Source: Mesorhizobium sp. (GTDB lineage Bacteria; Pseudomonadota; Alphaproteobacteria; Rhizobiales; Rhizobiaceae). Taken from it: a stretch of 64,000 nucleotides of DNA. The notes below the pieces were generated by a model that was not told the origin of the DNA, ran no database searches, and saw only the letters and a list, made by a program, of their open reading frames with translations. A program made the translations under genes and the position numbers. How positions within the stretch are numbered: position 1 is the first letter of the stretch; each line of letters starts with the position of its first letter. Shown one piece after another: positions 26,285-34,774 of the stretch. The stretch is taken from contig SAKE01000010.1 of NCBI GenBank assembly GCA_004017275.1, positions 124,001-188,000 of the forward strand. Direction: 5' to 3'.

Positions 26285-26539
26285 ATGACCGACACCAGCA
26301 AAATTCGCGAGCATATGGAAGTCGTCGGCGCCGACGGCGTGCATGTCGGCACCGTCGACAAGGTCGATGGCCAGCGCATCAAGCTGACCAAGGCCGATAG
26401 CGGCGAGGGCGCTCACAAGGGCCATCACCACTACATTCCCCTGAGCCTGATTGCCGAGGTCGATGGCAAGAAGGTGTGGCTGTCGGCGAATTCCGATGTT
26501 GCGGTGACCTTCGAAGAAGAAAAGTCCGATCGGGTCTGA
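26285..26539 (+). CDS. DUF2171 protein
   Basis: An 84-residue PRC-barrel-like protein: IREHMEVVGADGVHVGTVD, then RIKLTKAD, a histidine cluster HKGHHHYIPLSLI and a final strand. DUF2171 proteins are small soluble proteins of unknown function, common in Rhizobiales. The HKGHHH cluster could bind metal, which is inference. The gene is monocistronic and divergent from the DUF2259 unit, convergent with the peptidase gene 10 bases further on. Confidence 0.8.
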   Translation: MTDTSKIREHMEVVGADGVHVGTVDKVDGQRIKLTKADSGEGAHKGHHHYIPLSLIAEVDGKKVWLSANSDVAVTFEEEKSDRV

Positions 26540-26548
26540 TTGATCGCT

Positions 26549-27574
26549 TCACCTCAGGCGCGACGACCAGACTGGAAACAGATCGTTTTCGGCCGGCGTT
26601 GCTGCATACACCCCGCGGCTGATGGCCCGCGCCATCGTGGCGCCGGCAGCGGCGTAAAGGTCGATCGCCGCGTCGGCGGCGAGTTCGATGCCGCTGGTGC
26701 CCGTCGCCAGCGCGAACACCAGGTCGCCATCGGCCGGCGTGTGCGTTGGCCATATGGCGCGTACGAATCCGTCATGCGCAGATATCGCCAGCCGTTTTGC
26801 CGCGGCCTTGGTGAGGATGGCATCGGTGGCAATGACGGCGATGGTCGTGTTGCCGCCGGTCTGCGTCTGCCTGCCAAAATGTTTGTCGCGGTATTTTAGA
26901 AGGATCCGTTTCGCGTCGTCCGGCATCGGCGAGGGATAGCCAAGCCCGCCGAATTCGTCGCCGATCTCGAACGGGGCCGCCCAGAAATAGCGGGTTCGAC
27001 TAACGGTCACCGAGCCGGTCGGATTGACGGCTGCCAGTGCCCCGATGGTGATGCCACTGTCCAGCAGCGTCGAGGCCGAGCCGAGGCCGCCCTTTAGCCC
27101 CGACGTCAGCGCACCGGTGCCGGCGCCGATCGTGCCGAGCTGGAAATCGGCGGCGGCGGTTTGCGCGGCTTCATAGCCAAGCTCGCGGTAGGGCGGATAA
27201 CGGTGCCAATCCTTGTCTCCGCCATTGCGCAAGTCGAACAGAATCGCCGAGGGCACGATCGGCACGCGAAAGCCACCGACTTCAAGGCCAATGCCGCGCT
27301 CGCGCAATGCCGCCTGCACGCCGGATGCCGCGTCGAGGCCGAAAGCCGAGCCGCCAGAGAGCACCAGTGCGTGCACCACATCGACCGAATTGTGCGGTTC
27401 GAGCAGGTCGGTCTCTCGGGTGCCCGGCGCACCGCCCAGGATCTGGACGCCGGCCACCGTTGGTGCGTCGCAAAGGATCGTCGTGACGCCGGATTTCAGC
27501 TTGGCGTCGGACGCGTTGCCGACGCGCAGGCCAGTAACGTCGGTGATCAGGTTGCGAGGGCCGGTGCGAAACAT
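26549..27574 (-). CDS. P1 family N-terminal nucleophile peptidase (DmpA-like)
   Basis: A 341-residue DmpA/aminopeptidase-type protein that matures by self-cleavage. The large subunit begins NLITDVTGLRVGNASD. The predicted cleavage site is the Asn-Thr of GGNTTIAVIATDA near residues 241-243, giving a Thr nucleophile. The LSGGSAFGLDAASGV segment near residue 72-86 is also conserved. Members act as beta-aminopeptidases, L-aminopeptidase/D-esterases or amidases. It overlaps the upstream binding-protein gene by one base, so imported ligands may be its substrate. Confidence 0.85.
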   Translation of the reverse strand: MFRTGPRNLITDVTGLRVGNASDAKLKSGVTTILCDAPTVAGVQILGGAPGTRETDLLEPHNSVDVVHALVLSGGSAFGLDAASGVQAALRERGIGLEVGGFRVPIVPSAILFDLRNGGDKDWHRYPPYRELGYEAAQTAAADFQLGTIGAGTGALTSGLKGGLGSASTLLDSGITIGALAAVNPTGSVTVSRTRYFWAAPFEIGDEFGGLGYPSPMPDDAKRILLKYRDKHFGRQTQTGGNTTIAVIATDAILTKAAAKRLAISAHDGFVRAIWPTHTPADGDLVFALATGTSGIELAADAAIDLYAAAGATMARAISRGVYAATPAENDLFPVWSSRLR

Positions 27575-28647
27575 CAGTTGCTTTCCACAGGCGCAAAGCG
27601 CGTGCCGTCGAAGCGAAAGACGCGGTAAGGGCTCTGGCTGAGGTCGCCTTTCGCATCAAAGCGGATCGGCCCAATCGCAGTGGTGAAATCCTGTCCGGTC
27701 AGCGCCTCGGTCAGCGGCTTGCCCGAACTCTCGGACTGGTCCGACGCCGCCTTGGCGATTTCGACCGCCGCAAAGGCGGGCAGCGTGTAGCCGTCGGGCA
27801 CGACCTTCCGCGCGTCAAAGGCAGCCAGCACTTTTGGATCGGCGACATCAGCCCATTCCGGCGGTGCGATCATCAATGTGCCCACGGCATAAGGCACGTC
27901 GCCCGGCGGTGTGCGTAGATTTTCGCCGCCGGCAAAGACGATGCCCGCCTGAAGCTGTGCTGCATCGCGGCCCATGATGGCGATGTCATCGCCGTCGCCG
28001 CCGGCAAAGACATGGGTGGCGCCGGCCTTCTTCAACCTGCCGATCATGCCGATCTGGTTGTCGAGCTGCGGCCGGAACGTGTCTGTGAATACCGGCTTCA
28101 GCGCCGCCTGCTCGGCCGCTGCCCGCAGCGTCTCGGCGATCTCACGGCCGTAGATGGTGCCGTCGTCGATAATGGCGAACAGTTCGTTCTGCCACAGATG
28201 GGTGAGGGCGGAGGCGAGGCTGTTGCGCTCATCGTCGCCGCGTGGCCCGAGGCGATAGACCGGCCAGCCGGTCTTGGCGCGGCGGTCGGTCAGGCTTTCG
28301 GTTCGCACGCCAACGGTGATGACTGGAATGCCGGCGTCCTTCAGGATCGGCATCGCCGCCTCGATCGCCTCGGTGCAGAGGAAGCCGACCACGATATTGA
28401 CCTTGGCGGCTGCGAATTCCCTGGCAGCGGCAGCGCCGCCATCGGCGGTGCAGGCGTCATCCACCGTCTTCAGTTCGATGCCGTTCGCGTCGGCCGCCAG
28501 ACTGGTGCCGGCCTCGACCTGTTTGCCGAGAATGACCGATGGTCCAGATAAGGGCGCAGCGACGCCGACCAGCAGCGTCTGGGCGCTGGCGGCGTTGGCC
28601 AGAAACAGCCAGAACAGCGCCGTTATTGTTCTTGTCCTGGGTCGCAT
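27574..28647 (-). CDS. Branched-chain-type ABC substrate-binding protein
   Basis: A 357-residue periplasmic binding protein of the LivJ type (type 1 fold). The signal peptide ends near ANAASAQ (residue 22), followed by LLVGVAAPLSGPSV. Other landmarks are the GFLCTEAIEAAMPILKDAGIPVITV stretch and the C-terminal FDAKGDLSQSPYRVFRF. The start at 28647 is preferred because the long upstream extension lacks a signal. No permease or ATPase is adjacent. Its stop overlaps the P1 peptidase start, which suggests joint use of an amide or peptide ligand. Confidence 0.85.
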   Translation of the reverse strand: MRPRTRTITALFWLFLANAASAQTLLVGVAAPLSGPSVILGKQVEAGTSLAADANGIELKTVDDACTADGGAAAAREFAAAKVNIVVGFLCTEAIEAAMPILKDAGIPVITVGVRTESLTDRRAKTGWPVYRLGPRGDDERNSLASALTHLWQNELFAIIDDGTIYGREIAETLRAAAEQAALKPVFTDTFRPQLDNQIGMIGRLKKAGATHVFAGGDGDDIAIMGRDAAQLQAGIVFAGGENLRTPPGDVPYAVGTLMIAPPEWADVADPKVLAAFDARKVVPDGYTLPAFAAVEIAKAASDQSESSGKPLTEALTGQDFTTAIGPIRFDAKGDLSQSPYRVFRFDGTRFAPVESN

Positions 28648-28826
28648 TCGAGCGATGAAGTCCTCCGTGCCGGTTCTAAGCTCCTGGCACTGTTGCCGCC
28701 AAGACCTAAAGGCTGCCCGGCCTTGGTGCAACACGCGAATTTCGGGATATGGCTCAGGCACTTCGCTTGTGGCAGGCTATATCTGGCCATATATGTCGGT
28801 AGGATCCTGACCATGGAAAAAATACG

Positions 28827-29354
28827 GTGCTGAAGAAGAACGACATTGGGCCGCAGGCCTATCGCGACGCGATGAGCCATTTTGCCGGCCACGTCCATGT
28901 GATCACCACCGACGGGCCTGCCGGCAAGCGCGGCGCGACGGTGATCGCGGCCTGTTCGGTATCAGATACGCCGCCGACCATTCTGGTCTGCCTCAACCGC
29001 GAAAATCCCAAGAACGAGCCGTTCGTGAAAAACGGCAAGTTTGCCTTGAACACACTGGCTTCCCACCAGGAGCCGCTGTCGATCGGCTTTTCCGGCATCA
29101 CCGGCCTGCCGGTCGAGGAGCGCTTCGCGCTTGGCGAGTGGGACGTGATCTCCACCGGCGCGCCGACGCTGAAAGGCGCGCTCGCCGTGTTCGACTGCGA
29201 ATTGATCGACACCAAGGACCTGGCCACCCATCGTGTGCTTTTTGGCAAGGTGACAGGCCTGCGTATGGGCGATAATTTGCGGCCGCTGATCTACCACGCC
29301 CGCGGCTACCACGTCCTGGAAAGCGGAGCTGCTGCGTTCACGGAGAAAGAATGA
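28827..29354 (+). CDS. Flavin reductase family protein
   Basis: A 175-residue FMN-binding split-barrel protein of the HpaC/ActVB type, supplying reduced flavin or binding FMN. Core pattern: YRDAMSHFAGHVHVIT near residues 12-27, GATVIAACSVSDTPPTILVCLNR near 35-57, and FALGEWD with GALAVFDCEL later. A GTG at 28827 is used; there is no in-frame upstream ATG. A six-codon ATG frame (28813-28833) overlaps this start. ATGA overlap with the MoxR-type gene shows it opens the maturation operon. Confidence 0.82.
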   Translation: MLKKNDIGPQAYRDAMSHFAGHVHVITTDGPAGKRGATVIAACSVSDTPPTILVCLNRENPKNEPFVKNGKFALNTLASHQEPLSIGFSGITGLPVEERFALGEWDVISTGAPTLKGALAVFDCELIDTKDLATHRVLFGKVTGLRMGDNLRPLIYHARGYHVLESGAAAFTEKE

Positions 29355-30280
29355 CCGAGCTGAAACCGCGCGCCGCGCCGCGGACGATCGACGAGACGCT
29401 CGATCTCCTGACCGGCGCGGACTATGTGGCGGACCGGTCGCTGGCGACCGTGCTGTTCCTGTCGCTGCGCATGAAGCGGCCGCTGTTCCTCGAGGGCGAG
29501 GCCGGCGTCGGCAAGACGGAGATCGCCAAGGTGCTGGCGCAGGCGCTTGGCCGCCGGCTTATCCGCCTGCAATGCTATGAAGGCCTCGATGTCTCGTCTG
29601 CCGTCTACGAGTGGAATTACGCCGCGCAGATGATCGAAATCCGCATGGAGGAGGCGGCCGGCAAGGTCGAGCGTTCCGCCATGGAGCGCAACGTGTTTTC
29701 AGAAAAGTACCTGATCCGCCGCCCTGTGCTCGATGCGCTGACCGGCACGACGGGCGCTGCCCCGGTCTTCCTGATCGACGAGCTCGACCGCACCGACGAG
29801 GCATTCGAGGCCTTCCTGCTCGAAATCCTGTCCGATTTCCAGGTGACGGTGCCTGAACTCGGCACCATCAAGGCGGAAGAGCCGCCGATCGTCATCATCA
29901 CCACCAACCGCACCCGTGAGATCCACGACGCGCTGAAGCGGCGCTGCCTCTATCACTGGGTCGACTATCCCAATGCCGAGCGCGAGCTGGAGATCGTGCG
30001 CCGCAAGGTGCCGCAGGCCAACCAGCGGCTTTCGGCCGAGGTGGTTTCCTTCATCCAGAAGCTACGCCAGATCGAACTGTTCAAGGTGCCGGGCGTCGCC
30101 GAAACCATCGACTGGGCCGGCGCGCTGACCGAGCTCGACAAGGTGGCGCTCGATCCGGAAACCGTCTCCGACACGATCGGCGTGCTGTTGAAGTACCAGG
30201 ACGACATTGCCCGCATCGAACAGGGCGAAGGCCGGCGCATCCTCAACGAGGTGAAGGCCGAACTTTCGGCGGCGGAGTAA
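29351..30280 (+). CDS. MoxR-type AAA ATPase, CoxD-like
   Basis: A 309-residue AAA+ ATPase with Walker A GEAGVGKTE near residues 47-55, Walker B VFLIDELDR near 137-145, and sensor 1 VIIITTNRTRE near 177-187. In the cox cluster the CoxD ATPase helps assemble the CuSMoO2 centre of CO dehydrogenase. Here it overlaps the flavin reductase gene and is 4 bases before a VWA gene. That MoxR-VWA pairing is conserved. The same pair may mature other molybdenum hydroxylases. Confidence 0.88.
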   Translation: MTELKPRAAPRTIDETLDLLTGADYVADRSLATVLFLSLRMKRPLFLEGEAGVGKTEIAKVLAQALGRRLIRLQCYEGLDVSSAVYEWNYAAQMIEIRMEEAAGKVERSAMERNVFSEKYLIRRPVLDALTGTTGAAPVFLIDELDRTDEAFEAFLLEILSDFQVTVPELGTIKAEEPPIVIITTNRTREIHDALKRRCLYHWVDYPNAERELEIVRRKVPQANQRLSAEVVSFIQKLRQIELFKVPGVAETIDWAGALTELDKVALDPETVSDTIGVLLKYQDDIARIEQGEGRRILNEVKAELSAAE

Positions 30281-30284
30281 GGTG

Positions 30285-31529
30285 ATGCCGCGCCCGGAGC
30301 CAAAAGAGGCCATGCCGCACGGTCGGATCGCCGATAACATCGTCTATTTTGCCCGCACCTTGCGCAAGGCCGGCATGCGGGTGGGGCCGGCTTCGGTCAA
30401 GGACGCCATCGAGGCGGTGCTCGCCGCCGGCATTGGTTCGCGCGATGATTTTTACTGGACGCTGCACGCCGTGCTGGTGTCCAGGCATGAGGATCACGCC
30501 ATTTTTGATGAAGCCTTCAGGCTGTTCTGGAAGTCGCGAGAACTGATCGAGAAAATGCTGGCGATGTTTTCGCCGGTGGCGCCCGACACCAGGGAAAAGC
30601 AGAAGCCGCGTCCTGCCGAAAACCGCGTCAGCCAGGCGATGTTCGAGGGCCACCAGAAGAACCAACCTCCGCAGGAAATCCCCGAGATCGAGGTCGACGC
30701 CCGCTTCACCTTTTCCGGCAACGAGGTGCTGCGGGCTAAGGATTTTGCCCAGATGAATGCCGCCGAGATGGCCGACGCCAAGAAGGCGATCGCCGAGTTG
30801 CGGCTGCCTTTCGACATGGTGCGGACCCGACGCTTCAAAGCTGATGCGCATGGCCGCCGCATCGATCCGCGCGCTATGATGCGTTCGGCGGCGCGCACCG
30901 GCGGCGAACTGATCCTGCCGAAGTTCCGCTCGGCCCGCGAAGTTCATCCGCCGCTGGTGGTGCTGGCCGACATTTCCGGCTCGATGAGCCAGTACACGCG
31001 CATTTTCCTGCATTTCCTGCATGCGCTGACGGAAAAGCGCCGGCGCGTGCACACTTTCGTCTTCGGCACCCGGTTGACCAACCTGACCCGGCAGATGCGC
31101 CATCGTGACCCGGATGCAGCACTTGCCGACTGTTCGGCGGCGGTCAGGGACTGGTCGGGCGGCACCCGCATCGGCGACACGCTGGCCGAGTTCAACCTGA
31201 TATGGTCGCGGCGCGTGCTTGGGCAGGGCGCGGTCGTGCTTCTGATCACAGATGGGTTGGAGCGCGACGATGTCGCCGGCCTGTCGGAAGAAATGGAGCG
31301 CCTGCACAAATCCTGCCGGCGGCTGATCTGGCTAAACCCGCTGCTGCGCTTCGATGGTTTTCAGGCGCGTGCCCGCGGCGTCAAGGCTATGCTGCCGCAT
31401 GTCGACGAGTTCCGCTCGGTGCACAATCTCGATGCGCTCGCCGATCTCTGCGCTTCGCTGGACAAGAAATCGGCCGCTGCGGTCGATCCGCGCCGCTGGC
31501 TTGGCGCTGGTGTCAGGCGCGTCGCATAG
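30285..31529 (+). CDS. VWA domain protein, CoxE-like
   Basis: A 414-residue cytoplasmic protein. The C-terminal half is a von Willebrand A domain with the MIDAS motif ADISGSMSQYT near residue 226-236 and the GGTRIGD turn near 290-296. The N-terminal half is helical with FARTLRKAGMRVG. CoxE works with the CoxD ATPase in metal insertion. ATG 30285 follows GGAG by about 8 bases; GTG 30282 and ATG 30312 are alternatives. The start lies 4 bases after the ATPase stop. Confidence 0.85.
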   Translation: MPRPEPKEAMPHGRIADNIVYFARTLRKAGMRVGPASVKDAIEAVLAAGIGSRDDFYWTLHAVLVSRHEDHAIFDEAFRLFWKSRELIEKMLAMFSPVAPDTREKQKPRPAENRVSQAMFEGHQKNQPPQEIPEIEVDARFTFSGNEVLRAKDFAQMNAAEMADAKKAIAELRLPFDMVRTRRFKADAHGRRIDPRAMMRSAARTGGELILPKFRSAREVHPPLVVLADISGSMSQYTRIFLHFLHALTEKRRRVHTFVFGTRLTNLTRQMRHRDPDAALADCSAAVRDWSGGTRIGDTLAEFNLIWSRRVLGQGAVVLLITDGLERDDVAGLSEEMERLHKSCRRLIWLNPLLRFDGFQARARGVKAMLPHVDEFRSVHNLDALADLCASLDKKSAAAVDPRRWLGAGVRRVA

Positions 31530-31599
31530 CCATATGTTTATCCATCGGAAAAACAGACTCCCAGAAAAAATTGAAATCACCGCACAAGAGACCCGATAG

Positions 31600-31995
31600 A
31601 TGACGCTCCAAAGCATCAACCCCAAGGATCTGCCAATTCCGCAAACGTACAGCCAGGTCGTCGTTGCGACAGGGAGCAAGCTGGTATTCATCTCGGGCCA
31701 GGAGCCCGAAGACCTAGATGGTAAGCTTGTTGGCCGCGGTGATCTTGCGACTCAGGCGCGCCAGGTGTTTGCCAATCTCGGCCGGGCACTTGCCGCCGCC
31801 GGTGCGGCGCCCACGCAGGTCACCAGGATCACGATCTATGTCGTCAACTACAATCGCGATGAATGCCTGCCGATCATCGAAAAGGCGCGGGTAGGGCTGT
31901 TCGGAGATCACAAACCAGCTGACGTGGTGCTTGGCGTGGCGAGCCTGTCTCCCGATTACCTGATCGAAGTTGACGCATTCGCGGTGATTGATTGA
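31600..31995 (+). CDS. Rid family protein lacking the RidA arginine
   Basis: A 131-residue YjgF/Rid fold protein: SQVVVATGSKLVFISGQEPED, then GDLATQARQVFANLGRALAAAGA and a C-terminal IEVDAFAVID. In RidA deaminases the segment PARS supplies the catalytic arginine; here the aligned segment reads KPADVV, so that residue is missing. An imine/enamine deaminase activity is therefore doubtful. It sits 70 bases after coxE-like and 90 before xdhC-like genes, so it may be carried in the same transcript. Confidence 0.85.
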   Translation: MTLQSINPKDLPIPQTYSQVVVATGSKLVFISGQEPEDLDGKLVGRGDLATQARQVFANLGRALAAAGAAPTQVTRITIYVVNYNRDECLPIIEKARVGLFGDHKPADVVLGVASLSPDYLIEVDAFAVID

Positions 31996-32085
31996 CCATG
32001 CATTTGCCACGCGCCAATTCGATCGCGACGACCTGCACCGAACCGGTGGTGCCCGGATCATAAACAGACTCAAAGGGAAGCGATC

Positions 32086-32424
32086 ATGGAAAACAGCGTC
32101 TATCTCGATGAGGCCCGCGATCCGCTGATCATCGCGGAAGGCTGGATGAAGGACGGCAAGGATGTCGCCATTGCCACGGTGGTCGAGACCTGGGGTTCGG
32201 CGCCCCGACCCGTCGGCAGCCATCTGGTGATCGACGCGGACGGCAATTTCCACGGCTCCGTCTCGGGCGGCTGCGTCGAAGGGGCTGTTGTCAACGAGGC
32301 CATCGACGTCATCGACAGCGGCAAGGCGAGGATGCTGGAGTTCGGTGTTGCCGACGAAACCGCCTGGCAGGTCGGCCTATCCTGCGGCGGCCGCATCAAG
32401 GTCTATGTTGAAAGATTGGGCTGA
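32086..32424 (+). CDS. XdhC/CoxF N-terminal-type protein
   Basis: A 112-residue protein matching the XdhC_CoxI N-terminal domain: AIATVVETWGSAPRPVGSHLV near residues 26-46 and GSVSGGCVEGAVV near 57-69, ending with SCGGRIKVYVE. XdhC proteins bind and sulfurate molybdenum cofactor before insertion into xanthine dehydrogenase. The conserved SGGCVEG cysteine is present. AGGGAAGCG precedes the ATG. The next gene, 6 bases further, encodes the usual C-terminal partner domain. Confidence 0.88.
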   Translation: MENSVYLDEARDPLIIAEGWMKDGKDVAIATVVETWGSAPRPVGSHLVIDADGNFHGSVSGGCVEGAVVNEAIDVIDSGKARMLEFGVADETAWQVGLSCGGRIKVYVERLG

Positions 32425-32430
32425 CCTTTT

Positions 32431-33135
32431 ATGGATCCGTATGCGCTGAAAATGCTCAACGCCGAACGCCGTGCCCGCCGCGCGGCGATCCTGGTCACCG
32501 ATCTCGGTGACGGCCGCGACCGTATCGTGCGCGAAGGCGATCAGGTTGCCGGCGATCTCGGCGCTGCGGTCGCCAGGGCGTTTCGATCAGGCAATTCCGG
32601 TTCGGTCGAGGCCGAGGGACGGACCTTCTTCCTCAACGCGCATCTGCCGCAGCCGCGGCTGGTGGTGATCGGCGCGGTGCATATCAGCCAGGCGCTGGCG
32701 CCGATGGCCAGGATTGCCGGCTACCCCGTGGAGATCATCGACCCCCGCACCGCCTTCGCCACGCCAGACCGCTTTCCCGACGTGGCGCTGCATGCCGAAT
32801 GGCCACAGGATGTGCTGAAGCGCCAGCCGCTCGACAGCTATACGGCGCTGGCCGCCGTCACCCATGACCCGAAGGTCGATGATTTCGCTCTGAAGGCCGC
32901 GCTCGACGCCAACTGTTTCTATATCGGGGCACTGGGCAGCAGGAAGACGCATGCCAAGCGGGTCGAACGCTTGCTGGCGCTGGGCGCAACCGCCGACCAG
33001 ATCGCCCGCATCCACGCGCCCATCGGGCTCGATATTGGTGCTGCCAGCCCGGCCGAGATCGCCGTTGCGGTGCTGGCGCAGGCGATCCACGCCTTCCGTT
33101 CGCGCGGGCTGGACGCAAAAGGCGCGGCGGCGTGA
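32431..33135 (+). CDS. XdhC/CoxI Rossmann-type protein
   Basis: A 234-residue protein with a central Rossmann-like region: RLVVIGAVHISQALAPMA near residues 74-91, HDPKVDDFALKAAL near 145-158 and YIGALGSRKTHAKRVERL near 164-181, then GLDIGAASPAEIAVAV. This is the XdhC C-terminal domain encoded as a separate gene, as in CoxI. It completes the preceding N-terminal-type gene. GTGA-type overlap with the MoeA-MocA gene. Confidence 0.9.
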   Translation: MDPYALKMLNAERRARRAAILVTDLGDGRDRIVREGDQVAGDLGAAVARAFRSGNSGSVEAEGRTFFLNAHLPQPRLVVIGAVHISQALAPMARIAGYPVEIIDPRTAFATPDRFPDVALHAEWPQDVLKRQPLDSYTALAAVTHDPKVDDFALKAALDANCFYIGALGSRKTHAKRVERLLALGATADQIARIHAPIGLDIGAASPAEIAVAVLAQAIHAFRSRGLDAKGAAA

Positions 33136-34742
33136 AATTCGGCCCGATCCCGATTGAGACCGCGGAAGGCGCGGTGCTGGCGCACTCCACCACCGCCGGT
33201 GAACGCCGCTTCCGCAAGGCGCACAGGCTAAGCGCCGAAGATGTCGCGCTCTTGCGAGCCGCCGGCATTTCCGAGGTCGTTGCGGCTGTGCTGGCTGCCG
33301 ACGACCTCGGCGAGGATGCCGCTGCGCAGGAAATAGCCGAGAGTATGGCTTTTCGTGGCATCGAAGCCAGGCCTGCCGCGACCGGGCGGGTCAATCTCCA
33401 TGCCAGAGCGTCGGGCATCTTCACCGTCGATGCCGCTGTTGTCGACGCCATCAATGCCATCGATCCGGCCATCACCATCGCCACGCTGGCGCAGCATGCG
33501 CCGGTCGAGAAAGGCCAGATGGTCGCGACGGTGAAGATCATTCCCTTCGCGGTCAGTTCAGCATTGGTCGGCGCCGCGACAAAAATCTGCGCCGGTGGTG
33601 AGATATTTGCCGTCAACGCCTACCAGCCGGTACGGGTTGGCGTCATCCAGACGGTTCTGCCGGGCATCAAGCCTTCCGTGCTCGACAAGACGCTGCGCGT
33701 CACCGAGGCGCGGCTGGCGCGCACAGGCGGCAGGCTGACGGCCGAACGCCGCACGCCGCATGAGATCGCGCCAGTGGCGGAGGCTGCGGCCTCCCTGGCG
33801 CGCGACAACGACATGGTGGTGATCTTCGGCGCCTCGGCGATGAGCGATTTCGCCGACGTCATTCCGGCGGCGATCGAGAGGGCGGGTGGGACTGTCATCC
33901 GAGCGGGCATGCCGGTCGATCCCGGCAATCTGCTGGTGCTGGGTACACTCAACGGCAAGCGGGTCATCGGTGCGCCGGGTTGCGCCCGCAGCCCCAAGGA
34001 GAATGGCTTCGACTGGGTTCTGGATCGGTTGATCGCTGGCCTCGACGTGACGGCCAGGGATATTGCCGGCATGGGGGTCGGCGGGCTGCTGATGGAAATC
34101 CCGACACGGCCGCAGCCGCGCGAACCGCTGCCGGCCAAGAGCCAGCTCAAGGTCGGCATCGTGCTGCTGGCGGCCGGCCGCTCAAGCCGCATGGGTGGAC
34201 CGAACAAGCTTTTGGCGCTGTTCGACGGCAAGCCGCTGGTGCGCCGCACCGCCGAGCGGGCGCTCGGCTCGAAGGCGTCCAACACGATTGTCGTCACCGG
34301 CCACCAGCGCGAACGGGTGCGCGCCACGCTGGCGGGCCTCGACGTGACCTTCGCCGACAATCCCGATTTTACCGAAGGCCTGTCCACCTCGCTGAAAGCC
34401 GGCATTGCCTATCTGCCCGAGGATTCCGCCGGCGTGATGATCGTTCTCGGCGACATGCCAGGTGTCGCGTCCGGTGATCTCGACAGGCTGATCGATGCTT
34501 TCCGCAAGGCCGGCGGCAATGCGGTGGTCCGCGCCTCGCATGACGGCAAGCGCGGCAACCCGGTACTTCTGCCGCGTTCGCTGTTTCCGGCGATCGCCCA
34601 TCTTGAAGGCGACACCGGCGCGCGCCATCTGGTCGAGACCGAAGGGCTCGATGTCATCGATGTCGAAATCGGCGCGGCGGCGTCCGTCGATGTCGACACC
34701 CGCGAGGCGCTGGAAGGCGCCGGCGGCGTGCTGCAGGATTGA
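33132..34742 (+). CDS. MoeA-like/MocA cytidylyltransferase fusion
   Basis: A 536-residue two-domain protein. Residues about 1-335 resemble the molybdopterin-binding MoeA/MogA type (VIFGASAMSDFADVIPAAIE, IGAPGCARSPKENGFDW). Residues about 340-536 are a MobA/MocA nucleotidyltransferase with the canonical GIVLLAAGRSSRMGGPNKLL-type loop (about 340-359) and VILGDMPGV-like MIVLGDMPGV near 437-446. Makes or edits the molybdenum dinucleotide cofactor. The GTG at 33132 overlaps the previous stop. Last gene of the maturation operon. Confidence 0.88.
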   Translation: MKFGPIPIETAEGAVLAHSTTAGERRFRKAHRLSAEDVALLRAAGISEVVAAVLAADDLGEDAAAQEIAESMAFRGIEARPAATGRVNLHARASGIFTVDAAVVDAINAIDPAITIATLAQHAPVEKGQMVATVKIIPFAVSSALVGAATKICAGGEIFAVNAYQPVRVGVIQTVLPGIKPSVLDKTLRVTEARLARTGGRLTAERRTPHEIAPVAEAAASLARDNDMVVIFGASAMSDFADVIPAAIERAGGTVIRAGMPVDPGNLLVLGTLNGKRVIGAPGCARSPKENGFDWVLDRLIAGLDVTARDIAGMGVGGLLMEIPTRPQPREPLPAKSQLKVGIVLLAAGRSSRMGGPNKLLALFDGKPLVRRTAERALGSKASNTIVVTGHQRERVRATLAGLDVTFADNPDFTEGLSTSLKAGIAYLPEDSAGVMIVLGDMPGVASGDLDRLIDAFRKAGGNAVVRASHDGKRGNPVLLPRSLFPAIAHLEGDTGARHLVETEGLDVIDVEIGAAASVDVDTREALEGAGGVLQD

Positions 34743-34774
34743 CAAACCCAAGCCGAATTACGCATGCCTTGGGT

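Noticed and set aside
34739..34742. TTG start of the exported hydrolase overlapping the MocA-type stop
   Set aside because: No signal-peptide logic or ribosome binding site; ATG 34775 is more credible.
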